Source of the DNA: Bacilli bacterium
GTDB lineage: Bacteria > Bacillota_I > Bacilli_A > RFN20 > CAG-826
Length of the DNA: 14,702 nt
Direction of reading: 5' to 3'
Assembly: GCA_016302705.1 (NCBI GenBank)
Contig: JAEDNC010000012.1
Location: forward strand, 1-14,702
The number at the start of each line of letters is the position of its first letter. Positions within the stretch are counted from its first letter, which is position 1. Position numbers and translations under genes: made by a program. A model generated the notes under the pieces. That model was not told where the DNA came from. It ran no database searches and saw nothing but the letters and a program-made list of their open reading frames with translations. Positions 8,404 through 14,315 of this stretch are shown here, piece after piece.

Positions 8404-8624
8404 ATATCAACACTCAGCTAGGAATGCGTATCCGTTATTTAAGAAAACAAAAAGGACTATCTCAAGAAGATTTAGCCCTCGATAGTGGGGTAAATAAAAA
8501 CTACTTATCTGATTTAGAAAGAGGAGAAAGAAATCCAACAATTGTCGTTTTAGAAAAAATCGCGACCAGTCTAGGAGTTACTTTGTCAACTTTATTTAAA
8601 GGGATACAATCTTTCGAAGACTGA
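8400..8624 (+). CDS. Small XRE-family transcriptional regulator
   Basis: A 74-residue protein that is almost entirely one Cro/CI-type helix-turn-helix (about residues 6-65). The motif RIRYLRKQKGLSQEDLA, then VNKNYLSDLERGERNP and LEKIATSLGVTLSTLF, are the classic five helices. It has no sensor, oligomerisation or enzymatic domain, so it may act as a dimer and might respond to a partner protein. It overlaps whiA by 4 nt (ATGA) and is therefore co-translated with the operon; it does not look like a phage or toxin-antitoxin gene, as no partner or integrase is nearby. In B. subtilis this position after whiA holds crh. The target is unknown. Candidate operators in the window are the dyads at 10265-10282 and 592-607, but nothing in the sequence links them to this protein. 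Confidence 0.9.
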   Translation: MNINTQLGMRIRYLRKQKGLSQEDLALDSGVNKNYLSDLERGERNPTIVVLEKIATSLGVTLSTLFKGIQSFED

Positions 8625-8656
8625 GATATACTATAGGAAGTGCGAGGAATAAAAAC

Positions 8657-9553
8657 ATGCAACTAGTAATTTTAGCAGCAGGTATGGGCAGCCGTTTTGG
8701 TGGACTCAAACAAATGGAAAAAATGGACGAAGCAGGTAACTTCTTACTTGATTATTCGGTCTATGACGCAAAAAGAGCAGGTTTTAATAGCGTGGTATTC
8801 ATTATTAAAAAAGAATTCTATGAAGCTTTTAGAGATTCGATTGGTAAGAGAGTTGAAAAGATCATCAAAGTTGAATATGCTTTCCAACAATTAGATGATT
8901 TACCAGAAGGATTTACTGTTCCAGAAGGAAGAGAAAAACCATGGGGAACAGCGCATGCAATCTACGCTGCTAGAAATTTAATTAAGGATGATTTTATCAT
9001 CATTAATGGTGATGACTTCTATGGAAAAGATACATATGACGTCGCTTATAAATACTTAGCTTCTTTGCCTAAAGGTAGTGTTGGTAAATACGCTAACGTC
9101 GCCTTTAAGGTTACTAATACTATGACCGAAAATGGAGCAGTTAAACGTGGTGTTGCTTTCCAAAAAGATGAATATTTAACTAAACTTGTTGAATCTTCTA
9201 TTGAAAGAAAGGGAGACAAAATTATTGCCACTCCTTTAGATGGTAGTGAAGCATTTGAAGTTAAAGAAGATGATTTGGTGAGCATGAACTTATTTGCCTT
9301 TAATAAAGACTTAATTGATCATTTATCCAGAAAGTTCCCAATTTGGTTAAAAGACAATATTAATGTTCCTAAGAGTGAATTCCTTATTCCAACAGTGGTT
9401 GACGAACTCGTTCACGAAGGAAAGGCGACATTAAAACTATTAAAGACTAGCAGTGTTTGGTTTGGAGTTACTTATAAAGAAGATAAACCAGGCGTTGTAA
9501 AGGCACTAAACGAACTCGTTGAAAAGGGAATATATAAAAAAGGATTATATTAA
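8657..9553 (+). CDS. Sugar-phosphate nucleotidyltransferase family protein
   Basis: A 298-residue GT-A-fold nucleotidyltransferase, a family that makes NDP-sugars or CDP-alcohols from NTP and a phosphorylated substrate. Evidence is the N-terminal LAAGMGSRFGGLKQ (residues 6-19), a variant of the GxGTR...K pyrophosphorylase signature, KPWGTAHA (94-101) in the nucleotide-base region, and the metal-binding NGDDFYG (117-123). The later part has the mixed sheet expected for the acceptor region (for example SMNLFAFNKDLIDHL). No hexapeptide acyltransferase repeat follows, so it is a stand-alone transferase. The substrate is not evident; hexose-1-phosphates and phosphocholine-type substrates are both conceivable. 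It has a good ribosome site, GAGGAA (8644-8649), 7 nt before the ATG. The 32-nt gap after the XRE gene contains TATACT (8627-8632), a possible -10 without a clear -35, so it may be read from the upstream operon. A strong terminator follows. Confidence 0.85.
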   Translation: MQLVILAAGMGSRFGGLKQMEKMDEAGNFLLDYSVYDAKRAGFNSVVFIIKKEFYEAFRDSIGKRVEKIIKVEYAFQQLDDLPEGFTVPEGREKPWGTAHAIYAARNLIKDDFIIINGDDFYGKDTYDVAYKYLASLPKGSVGKYANVAFKVTNTMTENGAVKRGVAFQKDEYLTKLVESSIERKGDKIIATPLDGSEAFEVKEDDLVSMNLFAFNKDLIDHLSRKFPIWLKDNINVPKSEFLIPTVVDELVHEGKATLKLLKTSSVWFGVTYKEDKPGVVKALNELVEKGIYKKGLY

Positions 9554-9570
9554 TATCTAGGAAAAGTAAG

Positions 9571-9596
9571 AAGGTTTGACTCTGTCAAACTTTTTT
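9571..9596 (+). terminator. Rho-independent terminator of the nucleotidyltransferase gene
   Basis: GTTTGAC (9574-9580) pairs with GTCAAAC (9584-9590) around a TCT loop and TTTTTT (9591-9596) follows; the stem can extend through AAG/TTT. The same bases carry the -35 region of the next promoter. Confidence 0.9.
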
Positions 9597-9603
9597 ATAT
9601 AAT
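9576..9603 (+). promoter_or_regulatory. Promoter embedded in the terminator, driving a leaderless gene
   Basis: TTGACT (9576-9581, 5 of 6 consensus) and TATAAT (9598-9603, perfect) are 16 nt apart. The -35 is made from the ascending arm and loop of the terminator hairpin; the -10 follows its T-tract. The expected transcription start, 7 nt after the -10, is base 9610, which is the A of the next gene's ATG. Confidence 0.75.
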
Positions 9604-9609
9604 AGAATC

Positions 9610-9918
9610 ATGTTTAATAAAAGAGCTGAGGGGGAACGCCTCATCCATAATCGTATCTATCGTTATTTAACTTGCTATCGATATGTTTTCGCAAACACGA
9701 ACAAGAAAAATGATCGTATTTTATATATTCAAGTTTCTAATGATAAAGGTGATATTTGTTTTATTCTCTTAAACAAAGAGACAAAAGAAAAACAGGAGCT
9801 AGTTAATCCTGACGCTGGAAAATATGAATACCGATTAACCAAAGGACAAAAATATGTCTTGGTGATTAAAGCAACCGGAGCGTGTGGCAAATACGAAATT
9901 ACGATGAAGAATGTATAA
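9610..9918 (+). CDS. Small protein of unknown function, probably from a leaderless mRNA
   Basis: I do not recognise this 102-residue protein. It has a basic N-terminus (several Arg/Lys and an RIYRYLTCYRYVF stretch) followed by alternating hydrophobic/polar strands: RILYIQVS, DICFILLN, KYEYRLTKGQKYVLVIKA and GKYEITMK. This suggests a small all-beta sandwich, loosely like bacterial pre-peptidase C-terminal (PPC)-type domains, which is only a resemblance. There is no signal peptide and no membrane segment, so it is probably cytoplasmic. The ATG at 9610 is the only plausible start; it has no ribosome site and coincides with the predicted transcription start, so it should be translated as a leaderless message. 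A 5-bp hairpin (9627-9631 with 9639-9643) lies close to the mRNA 5' end. It overlaps the next gene by 8 nt, and the two probably form a bicistronic unit. Confidence 0.7.
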   Translation: MFNKRAEGERLIHNRIYRYLTCYRYVFANTNKKNDRILYIQVSNDKGDICFILLNKETKEKQELVNPDAGKYEYRLTKGQKYVLVIKATGACGKYEITMKNV

Positions 9919-10201
9919 CGGACATCACTGCTGTCAAGAAGACTATTACAAAGTGTTAGAGTTATCTAATCACTTTTTCTCTTTACTTAAAAATAAGAAT
10001 CCAAACTACGAGGATTACGGACGCTATTTATACAAAGAAATAAAAGAGTTTGATGAACTACTTTCTGACAGATATTTGCTGGTTTTACAAAATTCTAATA
10101 AGAATTTAGAAGTTGATTATCAAAATCTTGAGAATAGAACGAGAAATATCATTGAAGAACTTCTTTCAAATATCCTCACAGACATTAAAGAACACAACTG
10201 A
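9911..10201 (+). CDS. Small alpha-helical protein of unknown function
   Basis: I do not recognise this 96-residue protein. After a short N-terminus with a His-His-Cys-Cys cluster (residues 5-8, a possible metal site) the rest is predicted by eye to be helical, rich in Leu, Asn, Glu and Lys, with heptad-like spacing in YLYKEIKEFDELLSDRYLLVL and ENRTRNIIEELLSNILTDI. It has no signal peptide or membrane helix. The ATG at 9911 overlaps the end of the preceding gene by 8 nt and has no strong ribosome site, so translation is probably coupled. It ends in TGA at 10199-10201. No convincing GC-rich terminator follows, so read-through into gap is possible. The overlap with the upstream gene suggests the two small proteins act together, but this is inference. 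Confidence 0.65.
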   Translation: MYNGHHCCQEDYYKVLELSNHFFSLLKNKNPNYEDYGRYLYKEIKEFDELLSDRYLLVLQNSNKNLEVDYQNLENRTRNIIEELLSNILTDIKEHN

Positions 10202-10248
10202 AAAATATAAAATTTTTCTTTGTTTGATAATAAATTGATACATTTTTG

Positions 10249-10278
10249 TTGAAACTATTTTTTCATATAGTGTAAACT
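10249..10278 (+). promoter_or_regulatory. Putative promoter of the gap-pgk-tpiA operon
   Basis: TTGAAA (10249-10254, 5 of 6 consensus) and TAAACT (10273-10278, 4 of 6) are 18 nt apart, upstream of a strong ribosome site at 10297-10303. The -10 lies inside a perfect dyad at 10265-10282. Other -10 choices such as TATAAC at 10280-10285 give poorer spacing. Confidence 0.5.
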
Positions 10279-10282
10279 ATAT
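10265..10282. promoter_or_regulatory. Perfect 7+4+7 inverted repeat over the gap promoter -10
   Basis: ATATAGT (10265-10271), spacer GTAA, ACTATAT (10276-10282): a perfect dyad covering the putative -10 and about 32 nt upstream of the gap ATG. Its place is that of a repressor operator. It does not look like the B. subtilis CggR operator or a catabolite-responsive cre box. Chance palindromes are common in A+T-rich DNA, so confidence is moderate. Confidence 0.45.
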
Positions 10283-10313
10283 AACGCAGTGAAATAAAGG
10301 AGGCATTTATAAA

Positions 10314-11384
10314 ATGTCAGTAAAAGTTGCAATTAATGGATTCGGTCGTATTGGCCGTTTAGCATTTAGACAAATGTTTGGCGCAGAAGGATACGAAATC
10401 GTCGCAATTAACGATTTAACTTCTCCAAAGATGTTGGCTAACTTATTAAAATACGACACCGCTCAAGGTGGCTATTGCGGAGTATTCGGAGAAAATTTAC
10501 ACACTGTTTCTTCAAAAGAACCAGTCATTGACGAAGAAACCAAAGCAGTCTTAGTTCCAGGTTCTATCACAGTTGATGGAAAAGAAATCACCATCTATGC
10601 TGAACCAAAAGCAGAAAAATTACCATGGGGCAAACTCGGTGTTGACGTCGTCTTAGAATGTACAGGTTTCTATGTCTCTAAGGCAAAATCACAAGCACAC
10701 ATTGACGCAGGTGCAAAGAAAGTTGTTATTTCCGCTCCAGCAGGAAACGATTTACCAACTATCGTCTATTCAGTTAATGAAAAGACCTTAAAAGCAGACG
10801 ATACAATTATCTCTGCCGCTAGCTGTACAACAAACTGCTTAGCACCAATGGCTAAAGCTCTTAACGATGCTTTCCCAATTCAATCTGGTATCATGACCAC
10901 CGTTCACGCTTATACTGGTGATCAAATGATTCTTGATGGACCACACAGAAAAGGTGATTTAAGAAGAGCCCGTGCTGGTGCCGCAAACATCGTTCCAAAC
11001 AGCACAGGTGCTGCTAAAGCAATCGGCTTAGTCATTCCAGAATTAAATGGCAAACTCATCGGTAGTGCACAACGTGTCCCAGTCCCAACTGGTTCCACAA
11101 CTATCTTAGTTGCAGTTGTCAAAGGTGAAAATGTCACAAAAGAAGCAATCAACGCTGCTATGAAAGCTCAAGCAAGTGCTTCCTTTGGTTACACTGAAGA
11201 ACAATTAGTTTCCTCCGACGTTGTCGGAATGAGATTTGGTTCTTTATTCGATGCCACACAAACAATGGTCACAAAGATCTCTGATGGATTATTCCAAGTC
11301 CAAGTTGTTTCTTGGTATGACAACGAAAACTCTTATACTTCCCAAATGGTCCGTACCATTAAATACTTTGCAGAATTAAAATAA
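10314..11384 (+). CDS. gap: Glyceraldehyde-3-phosphate dehydrogenase (type I), gap
   Basis: Oxidises and phosphorylates glyceraldehyde-3-phosphate to 1,3-bisphosphoglycerate with NAD+ in glycolysis. Seen: NAD-binding INGFGRIGR (residues 7-15), AINDLT (31-36) whose Asp favours NAD+, catalytic Cys 171 in SAASCTTNC, and His 198 in [10 protein letters not shown], 27 residues later exactly as in Cys149/His176 of the Bacillus enzyme. The C-terminal SWYDNENSY is standard. At 356 residues it is about 20 longer than the Bacillus enzyme; the extra length is an insertion of about 20 residues around positions 55-84, between LLKYDTAQG and TVDGKEI. A strong ribosome site, AAAGGAGG (10297-10303), precedes the ATG. 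C-ending codons (GTC, ATC, AAC) are frequent here and in pgk and tpiA compared with upstream genes, consistent with high expression. cggR, upstream in Bacillus and Listeria, is not present. Confidence 0.97.
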   Translation: MSVKVAINGFGRIGRLAFRQMFGAEGYEIVAINDLTSPKMLANLLKYDTAQGGYCGVFGENLHTVSSKEPVIDEETKAVLVPGSITVDGKEITIYAEPKAEKLPWGKLGVDVVLECTGFYVSKAKSQAHIDAGAKKVVISAPAGNDLPTIVYSVNEKTLKADDTIISAASCTTNCLAPMAKALNDAFPIQSGIMTTVHAYTGDQMILDGPHRKGDLRRARAGAANIVPNSTGAAKAIGLVIPELNGKLIGSAQRVPVPTGSTTILVAVVKGENVTKEAINAAMKAQASASFGYTEEQLVSSDVVGMRFGSLFDATQTMVTKISDGLFQVQVVSWYDNENSYTSQMVRTIKYFAELK

Positions 11385-11416
11385 GTATTTGGGCAATATA
11401 AGTTAAATTACTAAAT

Positions 11417-11437
11417 AGCGCCCATAATTTGGGCGCT
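11417..11437 (+). terminator. GC-rich hairpin between gap and pgk (attenuator or processing stem)
   Basis: AGCGCCCA (11417-11424) pairs with TGGGCGCT (11430-11437) around a 5-nt loop. Only TTTA follows, so it is at best a partial terminator; it may instead protect the 3' end of gap mRNA and set different gap and pgk levels. A second TTTGGGC at 11388-11394 could pair with the same left arm. Confidence 0.5.
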
Positions 11438-11462
11438 TTACATTTATAAAAGGAGAAAAACA

Positions 11463-12668
11463 ATGTTATTAGTTAAAGACATGAAAGACCTCAAAGGTAA
11501 ACGCGTCATTGTTAGAGTTGACTTCAACGTTCCTCAAAAAGGTGGAGTTATCTCTGACGACAATAGAATCGTCGCTGCTTTACCAACCATTAAAGAATTA
11601 ATGGCTAAAGGCGCTAGACTCGTCCTTATGTCACACTTAGGAAAAGTCAAACACAAAGAAGCTCCAGAAGTTGTTGAAGAGCAAAAGAAAAAGAACAACA
11701 TGGCTCCAGTCGCAGTTCGTTTAGGCGAATTACTCGGTGTCGAAGTTAAATTCTGCCCAGCAACTAGAGGTGCAGAACTTGCTAACGCAGTTAACGCTTT
11801 AAAAGATGGCGAAGTCTTATTAATGCAAAATACACGTTATGAAAAAGGTGAAGAAAAGAATGACCCAGAACTTTCAAAAGAATGGGCTGCTCTTGGAGAT
11901 GCCTTCGTTATGGATGCATTTGGTAGTGCTCATAGAGCCCATGCTTCCACATACGGAATTCCAGAAATTTTAAAGGCTGAAGGCAAACAAGTCGCTATTG
12001 GTTACTTAGTTGAAAAAGAAGTCGTTTCCTTAGATAGAGTTGTTAATGTCCCAGCAAACGCTCACCCATATGTTGCTATTTTAGGTGGATTTAAAGTTTC
12101 TGATAAAATCAAAGTCATCGATTCTTTATTAAAGAAATGTGACAAAGTCATTATCGGTGGCGCTATGGCATATACATTTGCTGTTGCTTTAGGTAAGAAA
12201 GTTGGCAGCTCACCATTTGAAGCAGACCAAGTTGAATACGCAAAGAGAATGTATGATACTGGCAAGATTCTTTTACCAGTCGATAGCAAGATTGCTAATG
12301 ATTTCGATAATCCAACCGACATTAGAATTGTCGAAGGTGATATCTTAGAAGGATTCCAAGGTATGGATATTGGTCCAAAGACCGCTAAAATCTATGCAGA
12401 AGAAATCGCAAAAGCAAAGACAGTTTTCTGGAATGGACCAATGGGTGTCTTTGAAAAAGATGAATTCACTGATGGTACAGTCGCAGTTTGTAAAGCATGC
12501 GCTGAACTCAAAGATGCATTTACAGTAATTGGTGGTGGCGATAGTGCTTCCGCTGCAAAGAAACTCGGATTCAAAGAGAAGTTCTCACACGTCTCTACTG
12601 GTGGAGGAGCATCCCTTGAAATGATCGAAAATGACGGTCATCTTCCAGGAATCGATGTTATTAAATAA
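11463..12668 (+). CDS. pgk: Phosphoglycerate kinase, Pgk
   Basis: Transfers phosphate from 1,3-bisphosphoglycerate to ADP, the first ATP-yielding step of glycolysis, in the cytoplasm. The 401-residue length is normal. Seen in order: RVDFNVP (about residues 19-25) with the substrate-binding Asp and Asn, DDNRIVAALPTI with the conserved Arg, SHLGK (57-61), NTRYEKGEE, the GSAHRAHAST motif, the KVSDKI nucleotide-domain segment, WNGPMGVFE, and the C-terminal GGGDSASA and STGGGASLE nucleotide-binding loops. The SHLG motif ends in Lys instead of the common Arg, as also in Staphylococcus aureus, so this is not a defect. AGGAG (11451-11455) lies 7 nt before the ATG. The gene is 78 nt after gap, with a GC-rich hairpin between, and 2 nt before tpiA. 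Confidence 0.98.
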   Translation: MLLVKDMKDLKGKRVIVRVDFNVPQKGGVISDDNRIVAALPTIKELMAKGARLVLMSHLGKVKHKEAPEVVEEQKKKNNMAPVAVRLGELLGVEVKFCPATRGAELANAVNALKDGEVLLMQNTRYEKGEEKNDPELSKEWAALGDAFVMDAFGSAHRAHASTYGIPEILKAEGKQVAIGYLVEKEVVSLDRVVNVPANAHPYVAILGGFKVSDKIKVIDSLLKKCDKVIIGGAMAYTFAVALGKKVGSSPFEADQVEYAKRMYDTGKILLPVDSKIANDFDNPTDIRIVEGDILEGFQGMDIGPKTAKIYAEEIAKAKTVFWNGPMGVFEKDEFTDGTVAVCKACAELKDAFTVIGGGDSASAAKKLGFKEKFSHVSTGGGASLEMIENDGHLPGIDVIK

Positions 12669-12670
12669 CC

Positions 12671-13426
12671 ATGAGAAGAAAATTATTAATGGGTAACTGG
12701 AAAATGAACAAGCTCGCTAGCGAAGCTAGAGAGTTTGCTTTAGCCAGTAAGCCACTTGCGGAACTCGCAAAGAAAAACAATATTGATTTAGGAGTTGCCC
12801 CAACTTATCTTTCTTTAGCAGCAACCAAAGAAGCTGCAAGCAAGGATATGATTGTTGCTGCTCAAAACGTTCACTTCAATCCAAGTGGAGCTTTCACTGG
12901 TGAAGTGTCTGTCCCAATGTTACAAGAATTTGGTATCGATTGGGTTATTATCGGCCACTCTGAAAGAAGAGCATATGATAATGAAACAAACCAAAAATGT
13001 CATGATAAGATGAAAGCCTTATTTGATAACAATATGGTTCCAGTTTACTGTGTTGGTGAAACCCTTGCTGAATTTGAAGCAGGACAAACCAAAGAAGTAG
13101 TTGGTCGCCAAGTTAGAGAAGGTTTAGCAGGATTTACTGCTGAAGAATGCAAAAACTTAGTCGTTGCTTATGAACCAGTTTGGTCCATTGGTACTGGTAA
13201 AAATGCATCTAGTGAAATCGCTCAAGACATTTGTAAATTCGTCCGTGATGTCCTTAGAGAACTTTTGGGTGATGTCGCTGATGAAATTAGAGTACTCTAT
13301 GGCGGATCTGTTAAACCAGTCAACGTCAAAGAATATCTCTCTTGCCCAGATGTTGATGGCGCCCTTGTTGGTGGTGCCTCACTCAAGATTGACTCATACG
13401 AAGAATTATTAAAGAATATTCTTTAA
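12671..13426 (+). CDS. tpiA: Triosephosphate isomerase, TpiA
   Basis: Interconverts dihydroxyacetone phosphate and glyceraldehyde-3-phosphate. The 251-residue TIM barrel has every catalytic element: GNWKMNK (Asn 9, Lys 11), IGHSERR with His 96, YEPVWSIGTGK with Glu 168 followed by the flexible loop, and YGGSVKP plus the GALVGGASL phosphate-binding segment near the C-terminus. It starts 2 nt after the pgk stop. No Shine-Dalgarno sequence is visible within about 15 nt of the ATG (the nearest, AGGA, is some 20 nt upstream), so translation probably depends on re-initiation by ribosomes finishing pgk. In Bacillus and Listeria gpmI and eno follow; here they do not, and a Bax-inhibitor-type gene comes next. 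Confidence 0.98.
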   Translation: MRRKLLMGNWKMNKLASEAREFALASKPLAELAKKNNIDLGVAPTYLSLAATKEAASKDMIVAAQNVHFNPSGAFTGEVSVPMLQEFGIDWVIIGHSERRAYDNETNQKCHDKMKALFDNNMVPVYCVGETLAEFEAGQTKEVVGRQVREGLAGFTAEECKNLVVAYEPVWSIGTGKNASSEIAQDICKFVRDVLRELLGDVADEIRVLYGGSVKPVNVKEYLSCPDVDGALVGGASLKIDSYEELLKNIL

Positions 13427-13447
13427 TCTTTCTAGAAAGGGGATTTT

Positions 13448-14236
13448 ATGCCAGGTTTTGAAGAAGACCGTGACTACTTTCACCCTGATGGAACAACTAA
13501 TAAGAAATCATCTCTTAATGGTGCAACACCAAAAGTAGCTAGTGAGGCCCTTAGTTTTGCTAAGGTCTTCCTCTACATGTTCATGTACTTAGCGATTACC
13601 GCTGTCGTGGCATTTGGTGTTTCCTATCTCATCAATCACTTCTATCAACAATCAGTTGTTGCTGGAGGAACAGGAGACGAAGTTCTCATGCCTTACCTCT
13701 ATGCAATGATTGCAGCGATTGTTGCGCTAATGATATTAGGAATTATTATAAACTTTGTTGTCATTAGAGGTAAAAGGTCAGTCCTTATCCCATCCATTAT
13801 TTATTCAATAGTTATGGGTGGAGTGTTGTCATTTGTGGTTATTTTCGTAGACAATTGGACCCTTATCGGCATGGCCTTCGGAATCACATCAGGTGTATTC
13901 CTATTAATGGGCCTTATCGCTTTATTTTCCAAAGGTAATTTTGCTCCTTTAGGAATGTTAGCCATTGGATTACTTCTTGGAAGTGGAATATTAGCATTAA
14001 CTAATTTCCTCTTACAATCAGAAACGATCTATTGGATTGTCTCGTTTGCGATTTTTGCCGCGATTATGTTCGTCACAATGTTTGACGTTTGGAATGTGAA
14101 AAAGATTGTTACCAGTGGTGCAGAAGATAAGAATATCTCCTACTATTGTGCGTTCATAATTTATTTAGATTTTATTAGATTATTTATTAGAATCTTATAT
14201 TACCTCGCGATTGTCTTTGCAAAACGTAAAGAATAG
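13448..14236 (+). CDS. Bax inhibitor-1 (TMBIM/YetJ-like) family membrane protein
   Basis: A 262-residue integral membrane protein. After about 38 polar residues come roughly seven hydrophobic segments, starting at AKVFLYMFMYLAITAVVAF and ending with the C-terminal helix of DFIRLFIRILYYLAIVF. This layout, the MFDVWNVKK segment after the sixth helix (Asp 213) and YLDFIRLF in the last helix (Asp 241) fit the bacterial Bax-inhibitor-1 family, whose B. subtilis member YetJ is a pH-sensitive calcium leak channel gated by a paired aspartate. The two Asp here are candidates for that pair, an inference that needs alignment. The protein ends in a basic tail, KRKE. Ribosome site AAAGGGG (13436-13442) lies 5 nt before the ATG, its left part inside a 12-nt palindrome CTTTCTAGAAAG (13428-13439). 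The gene starts 21 nt after tpiA with no terminator between, so it may be read from the gap operon. Confidence 0.8.
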   Translation: MPGFEEDRDYFHPDGTTNKKSSLNGATPKVASEALSFAKVFLYMFMYLAITAVVAFGVSYLINHFYQQSVVAGGTGDEVLMPYLYAMIAAIVALMILGIIINFVVIRGKRSVLIPSIIYSIVMGGVLSFVVIFVDNWTLIGMAFGITSGVFLLMGLIALFSKGNFAPLGMLAIGLLLGSGILALTNFLLQSETIYWIVSFAIFAAIMFVTMFDVWNVKKIVTSGAEDKNISYYCAFIIYLDFIRLFIRILYYLAIVFAKRKE

Positions 14237-14255
14237 ACAACTAAAATAAAAGAAT

Positions 14256-14279
14256 AACGTCGATTCATTCGGCGTTTTC
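14256..14279 (+). terminator. Rho-independent terminator after the Bax-inhibitor-like gene
   Basis: AACGTCGA (14256-14263) pairs with TCGGCGTT (14269-14276), including one G-T wobble, around a 5-nt loop; the tail is short (TTTTCT). It is moderate in strength and ends the run of protein genes. Confidence 0.75.
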
Positions 14280-14315
14280 TATATACACGTACGTGTGTAT
14301 ACATGTATGCACGTA
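14280..14315. repeat. 36-bp alternating purine-pyrimidine tract with overlapping palindromes
   Basis: Bases 14280-14315 alternate pyrimidine and purine without a break. Inside are the perfect palindrome ACACGTACGTGT (14285-14296), extendable to 11-base arms at 14280-14301 with a single T/G mismatch, and ATACATGTAT (14299-14308), extendable to 14295-14312 with one mismatch. The two share bases 14295-14301. Such DNA is prone to Z-form or cruciform extrusion. It lies directly after the terminator and about 190 bp upstream of the rRNA promoter. Confidence 0.7.

Noticed and set aside
8583..8632. TTGTCA (8583-8588) with TATACT (8627-8632) as a promoter for the nucleotidyltransferase gene
   Set aside because: The spacing of 38 nt is far too long; TATACT is kept only as a remark because no proper -35 is present.
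10201..10217. A/T-only hairpin after the gene ending at 10201 as a terminator
   Set aside because: The stem is only about five A-T pairs, too weak to call in this composition.
11631..11645. Pgk SHLGK where many enzymes have SHLGR, a 3-phosphoglycerate-binding Arg
   Set aside because: Staphylococcus aureus Pgk also has SHLGK, so Lys at this place is a normal Firmicutes variant.
13164..13412. 82-codon plus-strand frame inside tpiA
   Set aside because: It is a shifted frame of a fully conserved tpiA, with no ribosome site and no recognisable protein.
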